Shown here: in pieces, positions 27,648-35,822 of the stretch
Numbering within the stretch: position 1 is the first letter of the stretch
Layout: each line of letters starts with the position of its first letter
Source of the DNA: Vicinamibacteria bacterium
Lineage (GTDB): Bacteria > Acidobacteriota > Vicinamibacteria > Vicinamibacterales > JAENWD01
Length of the DNA: 35,822 nt
Reading direction: 5' to 3'
Assembly: GCA_016650245.1 (NCBI GenBank)
Contig: JAENWD010000124.1
Location: forward strand, 1-35,822
Position numbers and translations under genes: made by a program
The notes under the pieces: generated by a model
What the model saw: only the letters and a program-made list of their open reading frames with translations
Database searches by the model: none
Told to the model about the DNA's origin: nothing

Positions 27648-28532
27648 TTGACCTTCCAGGACCTCATCTTCAAGCTGCAGCAGTTCTGGGCCGCCAACGG
27701 CTGCTTGATCCAGCAGCCTCTGGACCTCGAAGTCGGCGCCGGCACCTCGCATCCCGAGACGCTGTTACGCGTGCTCGGTCCGGCGCATTGGAATGTCGCC
27801 TACGTGCAGCCGTCGCGGCGCCCCGACGACGGGCGATTTGGCGAGAACCCGAACCGGCTGTTCAAGCACCACCAGTTCCAGGTGATTCTCAAGCCCTCGC
27901 CCGACGAGGTGCAGGACCTCTATCTGCAATCGCTCGAGGCCTGCGGCATCAACCCGCGTCAGCACGACATTCGCTTCGAGGAGGACAACTGGGAGTCGCC
28001 GACGCTGGGCGCGTGGGGCATCGGCTGGCAGGTGCTCTTCGACGGCCTCGAGATCACGCAGTTCACCTATTTCCAGCAGGTCGGCGGCATCGACCTGTCG
28101 CCCATCGCGTGCGAGATCACCTACGGGCTCGAGCGCATCGCGATGGCGCTGCAGAAAGTGGACAACGTCTACGACCTGGAGTGGGCGCCTGGCGTGACGT
28201 ATCGGGAGGTACGGCTGCGCGAGGAGATCGAGCAGTCCAAGTACGTGTTCGGGCACGTCGACGGCGTCAGCGGCGAAGAGTTCGCGACACACCATCGTGA
28301 CCTCTTCGAGCGACACTATGTGTTTGGCCAGAAGCTGCTCGGATCGGTGCTGGTGTGGCCGGCACTGGAGGAGTGCCTCAAGTGCTCGCACCTGTTCAAC
28401 ATCCTCGACAGCAGCGGCAGTATCGGCGTCACAGAGCGGACGGCGTACATCCTGCGGGTGCGGCACCTGGCGGTGGCGATCGCCAGGGCCTACTACGAGA
28501 GCATCAAGCCGGTGGAAGTGGAGCAGGCGTGA
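27648..28532 (+). CDS. glyQ: Glycyl-tRNA synthetase alpha subunit
   Basis: TTG start; [69 protein letters not shown]. Confidence 0.97.
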   Translation: MTFQDLIFKLQQFWAANGCLIQQPLDLEVGAGTSHPETLLRVLGPAHWNVAYVQPSRRPDDGRFGENPNRLFKHHQFQVILKPSPDEVQDLYLQSLEACGINPRQHDIRFEEDNWESPTLGAWGIGWQVLFDGLEITQFTYFQQVGGIDLSPIACEITYGLERIAMALQKVDNVYDLEWAPGVTYREVRLREEIEQSKYVFGHVDGVSGEEFATHHRDLFERHYVFGQKLLGSVLVWPALEECLKCSHLFNILDSSGSIGVTERTAYILRVRHLAVAIARAYYESIKPVEVEQA

Positions 28533-28549
28533 CGGTGAGCCTGTAGACA

Positions 28550-30790
28550 ATGGATCGAGAGCTTCTCATCGAGATCGGCGTCGAGGAAGTCCCCGCGAGC
28601 TGGCTGCCGTCGCTGACGACGCAGTTGGCCGACGTGGCGTCGGCGCAATTGAGGGCGGCGCGCCTGAACGTAGATGGCCCGGTCGAGTCGTGGACGACGC
28701 CGCGGAGGTTGACCGTGCGCGTCCACCGGGTGGCCGAGCGGCAGACCGACCTGGAAGAAGTCCTGAACGGCCCGCCGGTCTCGGCGGCGCGCGGCGCCGA
28801 CGGCCAGTTCACGCCGTCGGCCATCGGCTTTGCCAGGAAGAACGGCGTCGATCCCGAGGCTCTCGAGGAGATCGACACGCCCAAGGGCCGGTACCTCGCG
28901 GTGCGCAAGCGTCAGCGTGGGAAAGCGTCAGTCGATGCGTTGCCTGACGTGATGACGGGGTTACTGCGCGGCCTGGCGTTCCCGAAATCGATGAACTGGG
29001 ATGCGTGGCTCGACGACGGCAAGGGCGACTTCCGGTTCGGCCGGCCCGTGCGATGGCTGCTGTTCCTCTACGGCGGCCGCGTTGTCCCCTACGACATCCG
29101 CCGTGCCGAGAGTGCGCAGTCGCCGCTGGTGCAGGACGTGCGGTCGGGCGCGACGACGTACGGACACCGCTTCCTCACCACGAGCGGGCGGGCCGGCCGC
29201 GCCGTCAAAGTCAAGACCTTCGACGACTACAAGGCGCGCTTGCTCGAGCACTTCGTCGTCCTCGAGCGGGAGGATCGACGCGAGCGAATCGCCCGTGATC
29301 TGGAAGTGCACGCCGTCCGTCTCGGCGGACGCGTGCACCGCGCGGCGGCCGGTCAGGCCGGGCTGCTCGACGAGGTGCCGGACCTGGTGGAGTGGCCGTC
29401 GGTGGTCGCCGGCGTGTTTCCAGCCGAGTTCCTCGCGCTGCCCGAAGAAGTGCTGACGACGACGATGATCCATCACCAGCACTACTTCCCCGTAGTGGAC
29501 GATCAGGGCAGGCTGAAGGCGGCTTTTCTCGCGGTGACCAACGTCGAGGTCGAGAAGCCGGAGCTCATCAGCCGCAACTCGGAGCGGGTGTTGACGGCGC
29601 GGTTGCGCGATGCGCAGTTTTTCTGGAACGCCGATCGTAAGGTGACCCTCGAAGACCGTATCGGCCGGCTGGACACGATCCTGTTCCACAAGAAGCTGGG
29701 CAGCTACAAAGCCAAGGCCGAGCGCGTCGAGCGGCTGGCCGAGTGGATTGCCCGTGAGGCACTCGCGAAGCCCGCCGAAGCCGCGTCAGCGGCGAAGGCG
29801 GGTCGTCTTGCGAAAGCCGATCTGGGCACGGATCTGGTGCGCGAGTTCACCGAGCTGCAGGGCACGATGGGCGGCATCTACGCGCGTGAGGAAGGCCTGC
29901 CCGAGGCGGTGTGGAAGGCCATCTACTACCACTACCTGCCCGTGGCGGTGGAGCCGGAGGCGCCTCCGACGCGCGCGCAGTTGGGCGCCGGCGCGATCTG
30001 TTGGGCTGCGGTGTCGATTGCGGACAAGCTCGACACGCTGGTCGGGCTGTTTTCCGCCGGGGAGCGCCCGACCGGGTCGCGCGACCCGTACGGGCTACGG
30101 CGTCAGGCGCACGGCCTGTTCCGTACGCTGGTGGATCTGCCCGATCTCACGGGCCTGTCGGTGCGACCGACGGTGGGCGCGCTCATCGCGGCCGTCCAAC
30201 GCGAGCTGCCGCTCGACGAGGTGGCGCGCACGGCGCTCACCGCGTTTCTCGCCGAGCGATTGACCTACGTCCTCGAGCAGCGCGGGTATGACGTGCGCAA
30301 CGTGCGCGCGGTGCTGGCGGGCCGGCCGCTGGGCCAGATCAGCCCGCTTGAAGCGCGGCGCATGCTGGAGGTGCTGCCCGAGTTCACCGGCACGCCCGAG
30401 TTCCAGCAACTGGCGACCGCGTTCAAGCGGGTGAAGAACATCGCGTCGGGGGAGTTGGGGCCTGGCCCCGGCGCGATCACAACGGGGCCAGGCCCCGTCA
30501 GCGACCCCTATTCGGTTCTTCACGAACCCGCAGAGCTCGCCCTGGTGGCCGAGCTCACGCGGCGGCAGCCGGTCATCGAGCGCGTGCTCGACTCCGGCGA
30601 CCACTACCGGCAGGCCTTTGCCGAGGCCGCCGCCTTCGGTCCCTTCGTGGACCGCTTCTTCGCGGATGTGTTCGTGATGGTGGAGGACCCCGCGCTGCGG
30701 CAGGCGCGGCTTCACCTGATGGCGTCGCTGTCGCGGCTCATCCTTCGGCTCGCGGATATCTCGGAGATCGTCCCTCAATCGGAGTCCTAA
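28550..30790 (+). CDS. glyS: Glycyl-tRNA synthetase beta subunit
   Basis: MDRELLIEIGVEEVPASWLPSL...FPKSMNWDAWLDDGKGDFRFGRPVRWLLFLYGG...GIYAREEGLPEAVWKAIYYHYLP. Confidence 0.96.
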   Translation: MDRELLIEIGVEEVPASWLPSLTTQLADVASAQLRAARLNVDGPVESWTTPRRLTVRVHRVAERQTDLEEVLNGPPVSAARGADGQFTPSAIGFARKNGVDPEALEEIDTPKGRYLAVRKRQRGKASVDALPDVMTGLLRGLAFPKSMNWDAWLDDGKGDFRFGRPVRWLLFLYGGRVVPYDIRRAESAQSPLVQDVRSGATTYGHRFLTTSGRAGRAVKVKTFDDYKARLLEHFVVLEREDRRERIARDLEVHAVRLGGRVHRAAAGQAGLLDEVPDLVEWPSVVAGVFPAEFLALPEEVLTTTMIHHQHYFPVVDDQGRLKAAFLAVTNVEVEKPELISRNSERVLTARLRDAQFFWNADRKVTLEDRIGRLDTILFHKKLGSYKAKAERVERLAEWIAREALAKPAEAASAAKAGRLAKADLGTDLVREFTELQGTMGGIYAREEGLPEAVWKAIYYHYLPVAVEPEAPPTRAQLGAGAICWAAVSIADKLDTLVGLFSAGERPTGSRDPYGLRRQAHGLFRTLVDLPDLTGLSVRPTVGALIAAVQRELPLDEVARTALTAFLAERLTYVLEQRGYDVRNVRAVLAGRPLGQISPLEARRMLEVLPEFTGTPEFQQLATAFKRVKNIASGELGPGPGAITTGPGPVSDPYSVLHEPAELALVAELTRRQPVIERVLDSGDHYRQAFAEAAAFGPFVDRFFADVFVMVEDPALRQARLHLMASLSRLILRLADISEIVPQSES
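30457..30496. repeat. 14-bp-arm palindrome inside glyS, same core as the ybeY copy
   Basis: GGGGCCTGGCCCCG-GCGCGATCACAA-CGGGGCCAGGCCCC. Confidence 0.96.
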
Positions 30791-30796
30791 TCGACC

Positions 30797-33571
30797 ATGG
30801 CAAAGAAGCTCGCGAAGAAGAAGGCAGTGAAGAAGGCAGTGAAGAAGACGACCAAAGCCAAGGCGAAGAAGTACGTGTACTTCTTCGGCGGCGCCAAGTC
30901 CGACGGCGATCGCAGCTTGCGCGACCTGCTCGGCGGCAAAGGCGCAAATCTCGCCGAGATGGCCAACGCCGGCTTGCCCGTCCCCCCGGGATTCACCATC
31001 ACGACGACCGCCTGCATGCTGTGGTACGACAACGGCCGCAAGTTGACGCCGGCGATTGAAGCCGAGATGGAGAGCCACGTCCGCAAGCTGGAGAGGACTG
31101 CCGGCCTCACGTTCGGCTCGACGAGCAACCCCTTGCTGGTGTCGGTGCGCTCGGGCGCGAAGTTCTCGATGCCCGGCATGATGGACACCATCCTCAACCT
31201 CGGGCTCAACGACCAGGCCGTCGAAGGGCTGAAGAAAAAGACCGGCAACGGCCGCTTCGCCTACGACAGCTACCGCCGCTTCATCCAGATGTTCGGCAGC
31301 GTCGTGCTCGAGATCGGCAAGGATCAGTTCGAGCACGCGTTCGAGGCGATCAAGCACGCCCACGGCGCGGCGACCGACACCGACCTGGGCGAGGACGGCT
31401 TGAAGGAGACCGTCCAACGCTACAAGGCGCTCGTCAAGAGCAAGACCGGCAAGCCGTTCCCGCAGGACCCGTTCATCCAGCTGCGGGGCGCGCGTGACGC
31501 GGTGTTCCGCTCCTGGAACAACGATCGCGCGAAGACGTACCGCCGCCTGTACGAGATTCCGGATCACATCGGCACGGCCGTCAACGTGCAGCAGATGGTG
31601 TTTGGCAACACGGGCGACCGGTCGGCCACCGGCGTTGGCTTCACGCGCAACCCGGCAACGGGCGCCAACGAGTTCTTCGGTGAGTTCCTCGTCAACGCCC
31701 AGGGCGAAGACGTCGTCGCCGGTGTCCGCACGCCGCTGCCGATCGCCGAGCTCGAGAAGGTGATGCCGAAGGCCTACAAGGAGCTGCGCACGATCACGTC
31801 GCGACTCGAGAGGACCTACCGCGACATCCAGGACTTCGAGTTCACGATCGAGGAAGAGAAGCTCTACATGCTGCAGACCCGGAACGGCAAGCGGACCGGG
31901 TATGCGTCGGTGGTCATCGCCACCGACTTCGTGAAGGAGAAGCTGCGCTCGCCCAAGGACGCGCTGCTGCTGGTGGAGCCGGCGGCGCTGTCGCAGCTTC
32001 TCTCGCCGGTCTTCGATCCGAAGGCGTGGAAGAGGCTGCCGACGGCCACCAAGGGCCTGCCGGCCTCGCCGGGCGCCGCGTCGGGTCAGGTCGTCTTCAC
32101 CGCGGACCACGCGGTCACGTGGGCGCAGAAGGGCAAGAAGGTGCTGCTGGTCCGCAAGGAGACGGTGCCCGATGACATCCACGGCATGGAAGTGGCTGAG
32201 GGCGTGCTCACGGCCACTGGCGGCATGACGTCGCACGCCGCGGTCGTCGGCCGCCAGATGGGCAAACCGTCCGTCGTGGGAGCCGGTGCGCTGGTGGTCA
32301 GTGAGAAGGACAAGTCGGTGACGGTCGGCGGCCACACGATCAAGGAGGGCGACTGGCTGTCGTTTGACGGCCTCACCGGCGAGGTGAAGCTGGGCCAGGT
32401 CGCGACCCACCCGAGCGAGATCCTCCAGGTGCTCGACGGCAAGATGAATCCGAAGGACTCGGACATCTACCAGCGCTTCCACCAGCTGCTGGGGTGGGCC
32501 GACAAGGTGCGCACGCTGGGCATCCGCGCCAACGCCGACCTGCCGGACCAGGCCGAGCTGGCCTACGCCTTCGGCGCGCGCGGCATCGGGCTGTGCCGTA
32601 CCGAGCACATGTTCTTCGGCGAGGGCCGCATCGAGAAGGTGCAGCAGATGATCCTCGCCGACAACGAGGCCGACCGCCGCAAGGCCCTCGACGCCCTGCT
32701 GCCGCTGCAGCGCGCCGACTTCTACGGCGTGTTCAAGGCGATGCACGGCGAGCCGGTGACGATCCGCACCATCGATCCGCCGCTCCACGAGTTCCTGCCC
32801 AAGCGCGAAGACCTCATGGTCGAGGTCGCCCGGCTCGAAACGGCTGGCAAGGGCGGCCACGAGCTTCAGGAGAAGAAGACCCTGCTGGCGCGCGTCGAGC
32901 AACTCCACGAGTTCAACCCGATGTTGGGCCACCGCGGCGTGCGTCTGGGCATCACGTATCCCGAGATCACCGAGATGCAGGCGCGCGCGATCTTCGAGGC
33001 GGCCGCGCAACTGAGCAAGGAAGGCCTGAAGGTCGTCCCCGAGGTCATGATCCCGCTGGTCGGACTGGTCAAGGAGCTCAGGGACCAGAAGGCCATCGTA
33101 GACCGTGTGGCCAGAGACGTCATGAGAGAGCAGGGCGTCAAGTTCAAGTACCTGGTCGGGACGATGATCGAGGTGCCGCGCGGCGCTGTCACCGCCGACC
33201 AGATCGCGACCGAGGCGCAGTTCTTCTCCTTCGGGACCAACGACCTCACGCAGCTCACATTCGGGTTCTCGCGTGACGACGCGGGCAAGTTCCTCGGCGT
33301 CTACCAGGAGCGCAAGATCCTGGAGCGCGATCCGTTCCAGTCGATCGACACGGTCGGCGTCGGACAGCTCGTGGCCATGGCGTGTGAAAAGGGCAGGAAG
33401 GTCCGGCCGGATCTGAAGCTCGGTATCTGCGGCGAGCACGGCGGCGACCCGTCGTCGGTGCACTTCTTCCACAAGGTGGGGCTCGACTACGTGAGCGCCT
33501 CGCCATACCGCGTGCCGGTGGCGCGACTTGCGGCCGCCCACGCAGCACTCAGCGTTAAAGTCGGCGACTAG
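30797..33571 (+). CDS. ppdK: Pyruvate, phosphate dikinase
   Basis: KYVYFFGGAKSDGDRSLRDLLGGKGANLAEMANAGLPVPPGFTITT...TGGMTSHAAVVGRQMGKPSVVG...GICGEHGGDPSSVHFFHKVGLDYVSASPYRVPVARLAAAHA. Confidence 0.97.
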   Translation: MAKKLAKKKAVKKAVKKTTKAKAKKYVYFFGGAKSDGDRSLRDLLGGKGANLAEMANAGLPVPPGFTITTTACMLWYDNGRKLTPAIEAEMESHVRKLERTAGLTFGSTSNPLLVSVRSGAKFSMPGMMDTILNLGLNDQAVEGLKKKTGNGRFAYDSYRRFIQMFGSVVLEIGKDQFEHAFEAIKHAHGAATDTDLGEDGLKETVQRYKALVKSKTGKPFPQDPFIQLRGARDAVFRSWNNDRAKTYRRLYEIPDHIGTAVNVQQMVFGNTGDRSATGVGFTRNPATGANEFFGEFLVNAQGEDVVAGVRTPLPIAELEKVMPKAYKELRTITSRLERTYRDIQDFEFTIEEEKLYMLQTRNGKRTGYASVVIATDFVKEKLRSPKDALLLVEPAALSQLLSPVFDPKAWKRLPTATKGLPASPGAASGQVVFTADHAVTWAQKGKKVLLVRKETVPDDIHGMEVAEGVLTATGGMTSHAAVVGRQMGKPSVVGAGALVVSEKDKSVTVGGHTIKEGDWLSFDGLTGEVKLGQVATHPSEILQVLDGKMNPKDSDIYQRFHQLLGWADKVRTLGIRANADLPDQAELAYAFGARGIGLCRTEHMFFGEGRIEKVQQMILADNEADRRKALDALLPLQRADFYGVFKAMHGEPVTIRTIDPPLHEFLPKREDLMVEVARLETAGKGGHELQEKKTLLARVEQLHEFNPMLGHRGVRLGITYPEITEMQARAIFEAAAQLSKEGLKVVPEVMIPLVGLVKELRDQKAIVDRVARDVMREQGVKFKYLVGTMIEVPRGAVTADQIATEAQFFSFGTNDLTQLTFGFSRDDAGKFLGVYQERKILERDPFQSIDTVGVGQLVAMACEKGRKVRPDLKLGICGEHGGDPSSVHFFHKVGLDYVSASPYRVPVARLAAAHAALSVKVGD

Positions 33572-33574
33572 CTA

Positions 33575-33690
33575 GGCTGGTTGGGTCTGGTTCGGTCGGG
33601 TTGGGTCTGGTTCGGTCAGGTTGCTTGCAACCTGTTCAACCGACTCCAACCCGGCCCAACCTGATCGAACCTGGCCCAACCGGGTCAACC
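33575..33690. repeat. Inverted array of ~10-bp AACC units filling the ppdK-corA gap
   Basis: Left GGCTGGTTGGGTCTGGTTCGGTCGGGTTGGGTCTGGTTCGGT, centre CAGGTTGC-TT-GCAACCTG (33617-33634), right CAACCGACTCCAACCCGGCCCAACCTGATCGAACCTGGCCCAACCGGGTCAACC. Confidence 0.93.
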
Positions 33691-33693
33691 TCA

Positions 33694-34668
33694 GTGATTA
33701 CTGTCTTCGTTCATCGTGATGGCAGAACCGAGTCGGGGTCGGAGCTCGATCCCGCGCTGCTGGATCCCGCCAGCGGGGCGAAGGTGTGGGTGGACCTGGC
33801 GGCCGCGACCGAGGCGGAGCTGCGGATCCTCCCGGACGTCTTTCACTTCCATGCGCTGGCGGTGGAGGACGCCGTCGCCTCGCTGCACCATCCAAAGATC
33901 GAGGCCTATGACGGCTATCTGTATCTGATACTGCACGGCATCGATTACCAGAAGTCGCGCGACCAGGAATCGTTCATCACGCACGACACCGACTTCTTCC
34001 TCGGACCCAATTACCTGGTCACGATCCACGACGGTCAGGGGCGCAGCATCACCGGCATCCAGGAGGTGTGCGGGCGCAACGACCACGTGCTCGGCGAAGG
34101 ACCTGGGGCGCTGATGCACCGGATCATCGACCGGATGGTCGACAACTACCGGCCCGAGATCGAGCAACTCGAGAAGTGGCTCGACGAGCTCGAACGGGAC
34201 GTCTTCGGCGTGCCGCGCAAGGAGACAGTGCGCGAGATTCTGTCGGTGAAGCAGGACGTCACGGCCTTGCGCCGCATCGCTACACCACAGCGCGATGCGA
34301 TCGGCCGCCTGGCGCGCCGCGAGTTCCCGATGATCGCCGAAGAGCTGACCTACCGCTTCCGCGATGTCTACGACAACCTTGTGCGGATCGCCGACGAGGG
34401 GCTGATCTTTCAGGACCGCATCACCAGTCTGCTCGACGCGCACTACTCGAACGTGTCGAACCGCCTCAACGAGATCATGAGGGTGCTCACGGTGATCACC
34501 GTGATCGTCTCGCCGCTCACGCTGGTGGCAGGCATCTACGGCATGAACATGAAGCTGGCGATGGTGGGGAGCGATAGCGATCCGCGCCCTTTCTGGTGGC
34601 TGCTCGGCGGCATGGTGGCCACCGTCGTCATCATGTTGGGATTCTTCCGGAAGAAGAACTGGCTCTGA
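33694..34668 (+). CDS. corA: Magnesium/cobalt transporter CorA
   Basis: GTG start; VITVFVHRDGRTESGSELD...C-terminal YGMNMK motif (GIYGMNMKLAMVGSDS). Confidence 0.95.
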   Translation: MITVFVHRDGRTESGSELDPALLDPASGAKVWVDLAAATEAELRILPDVFHFHALAVEDAVASLHHPKIEAYDGYLYLILHGIDYQKSRDQESFITHDTDFFLGPNYLVTIHDGQGRSITGIQEVCGRNDHVLGEGPGALMHRIIDRMVDNYRPEIEQLEKWLDELERDVFGVPRKETVREILSVKQDVTALRRIATPQRDAIGRLARREFPMIAEELTYRFRDVYDNLVRIADEGLIFQDRITSLLDAHYSNVSNRLNEIMRVLTVITVIVSPLTLVAGIYGMNMKLAMVGSDSDPRPFWWLLGGMVATVVIMLGFFRKKNWL

Positions 34669-34675
34669 CGGTCGT

Positions 34676-34818
34676 CACGTACGCCAACCACAGAGCCACT
34701 GAGAACACCGAGGCCTCACGGAGATCTTTGGTGGTTTGATACCTCCCAGGTCAGCCAGATCCAAGGAGCATTCTGTGCGTTCTCCGTGTCCTCGGTGTTT
34801 CCGTGGTTGGCGTACGTG
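34676..34818. repeat. Long inverted repeat built of ~9-bp CACNGAG units, corA-mutL gap
   Basis: Left CACGTACGCCAACCACAGAGCCACTGAGAACACCGAGGCCTCACGGAGATC; reverse complement of right CACGTACGCCAACCACGGAAACACCGAGGACACGGAGAAC. Confidence 0.93.
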
Positions 34819-34832
34819 ATTGTTTATCGCTG

Positions 34833-35822
34833 ATGCCGAAGATCCATCGTCTTTCCGTCGAGCTCGCCAACCAGATCGCGGCAGGCGAGGTCGTCGAGCG
34901 TCCGGCCTCCGTCGTCAAGGAGCTCGTCGAGAACGCCATCGACGCGGGCGCGCGGCGAGTGACCGTCACCGTCGAGTACGGCGGCAAGCGCCTGGTCAGA
35001 GTGGAAGATGACGGCGAGGGGATGGAGCCAGACGACGCGGAGCTGGCACTGGAGCGGCACGCGACGAGCAAGATCAGGACGAGCACCGACCTGGCGGCGA
35101 TCGCGACGCTGGGCTTCCGCGGCGAAGCGCTGCCGTCGATTGCGTCGGTGTCGCACGTGACGCTGCGAACCCGCGCCCGCGGGGCGATGAGCGGCACCGA
35201 GATCAAAGCCCACGGCGGCGTCATTGGGTCGATCACGGAAGTCGGTGCGCCGGAAGGAACGCGGATCGACGTCGAGGATCTGTTCTACAACCTGCCCGCC
35301 AGACGGAAGTTTCTCAAGTCGGACCAGGCCGAGTCCGCCCAAGTGTCACGCATCGTCACGCAACTGGCGCTGGGCGCGCACGACGTCGGGTTTTCCCTGG
35401 TGAGCGGCGGACGGCGCGTGCTCGAATGCCCACCCGCCGGCAGCCGGCGCGAGCGGCTGTTTCAGATTTACGGGGATTCCAGCGACCTGCTCGAGGCCTA
35501 CAAGGAGACGGCCGGCATCCGCGTGGTGGGCTACATCGCGCCGCTGGCCGAGACCGGCCCCAGGCGTGGCCCGCAGAACGTCTTCATCAACGGCCGGCTG
35601 GTGCGCGACAAGACGATCGCGCATGCCATCGGCGATGCCTACAGCGTCGCGTCGATAAAGGAACGCAGCCCGGAAGTGCATCTGTTCATCGAGATGCCGC
35701 TCGATGCGCTCGACGTCAACGTGCATCCGACCAAGGCCGAGGTGCGCTTCCGCGAGCAGTCGCTGATGCACGAGGTGATTCGCCGGGCCGTCGGTGATGC
35801 CCTCGGCCAGGGCCCCGCGCCG
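34833..35822 (+). CDS. mutL: DNA mismatch repair protein MutL, N-terminal part (runs off window end)
   Basis: MPKIHRLSVELANQIAAGEVVERPASVVKELVENAIDAGARRVTVTVEYGGKRLVRVEDDGEGM...HATSKIRTSTDLAAIATLGFRGEALPSIASVS...FYNLPARRKFLKS. Open at the window edge, hence missing from the ORF track. Confidence 0.96.
   Translation, partial: MPKIHRLSVELANQIAAGEVVERPASVVKELVENAIDAGARRVTVTVEYGGKRLVRVEDDGEGMEPDDAELALERHATSKIRTSTDLAAIATLGFRGEALPSIASVSHVTLRTRARGAMSGTEIKAHGGVIGSITEVGAPEGTRIDVEDLFYNLPARRKFLKSDQAESAQVSRIVTQLALGAHDVGFSLVSGGRRVLECPPAGSRRERLFQIYGDSSDLLEAYKETAGIRVVGYIAPLAETGPRRGPQNVFINGRLVRDKTIAHAIGDAYSVASIKERSPEVHLFIEMPLDALDVNVHPTKAEVRFREQSLMHEVIRRAVGDALGQGPAP

Noticed and set aside
30095-33541. 1148-aa antisense ORF opposite ppdK/glyS
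   Set aside because: Composition is rich in R/H/D/V with no recognisable domains; it mirrors high-GC codon usage of the plus-strand genes.
33601-33693. N-terminal extension of corA (MGLVRSGCLQPVQPTPTRPNLIEPG)
   Set aside because: Translation of the AACC repeat array; CorA homology begins at VITVFV.

Overview
High-GC chromosomal window, probably from an Acidobacteriota (Vicinamibacteria-like) genome. That placement is an inference from the ADOP-type permease and general style. Core genes: sdhA(partial)-sdhC, ADOP/MacB-like permease, sucC-sucD, korA-korB, ndk, DUF2905, dcd, hisS, aspS, phoH, ybeY, a CorC/HlyC-type CBS protein, era, a porin-metal SBP-metal permease cluster, mgtE, recO, glyQ-glyS, ppdK, corA and mutL(partial). 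An accessory island at about 19.2-20.4 kb carries an attC-like integron site, a BrnT-type toxin-antitoxin pair and a decayed DUF262/HNH (GmrSD-like) nuclease remnant. The most unusual signal is non-coding. Several stop-to-start gaps are filled by short-period repeats (7, 9 or 10 bp: GATTGNN/NNCAATC, CAACCYGAY, NNNNNCAACC, AGTCCGW, CACNGAGNA). Many are arranged as inverted arrays, and several run right up to the next start codon in place of a Shine-Dalgarno sequence. Two further structural signals stand out: a GGGGCCTGGCCCC...GGGGCCAGGCCCC palindrome embedded in frame in both ybeY and glyS, and a cluster of five different mini-hairpins separated by C-runs upstream of korA. Identifications come from reading translations and motifs by eye; no searches were run.
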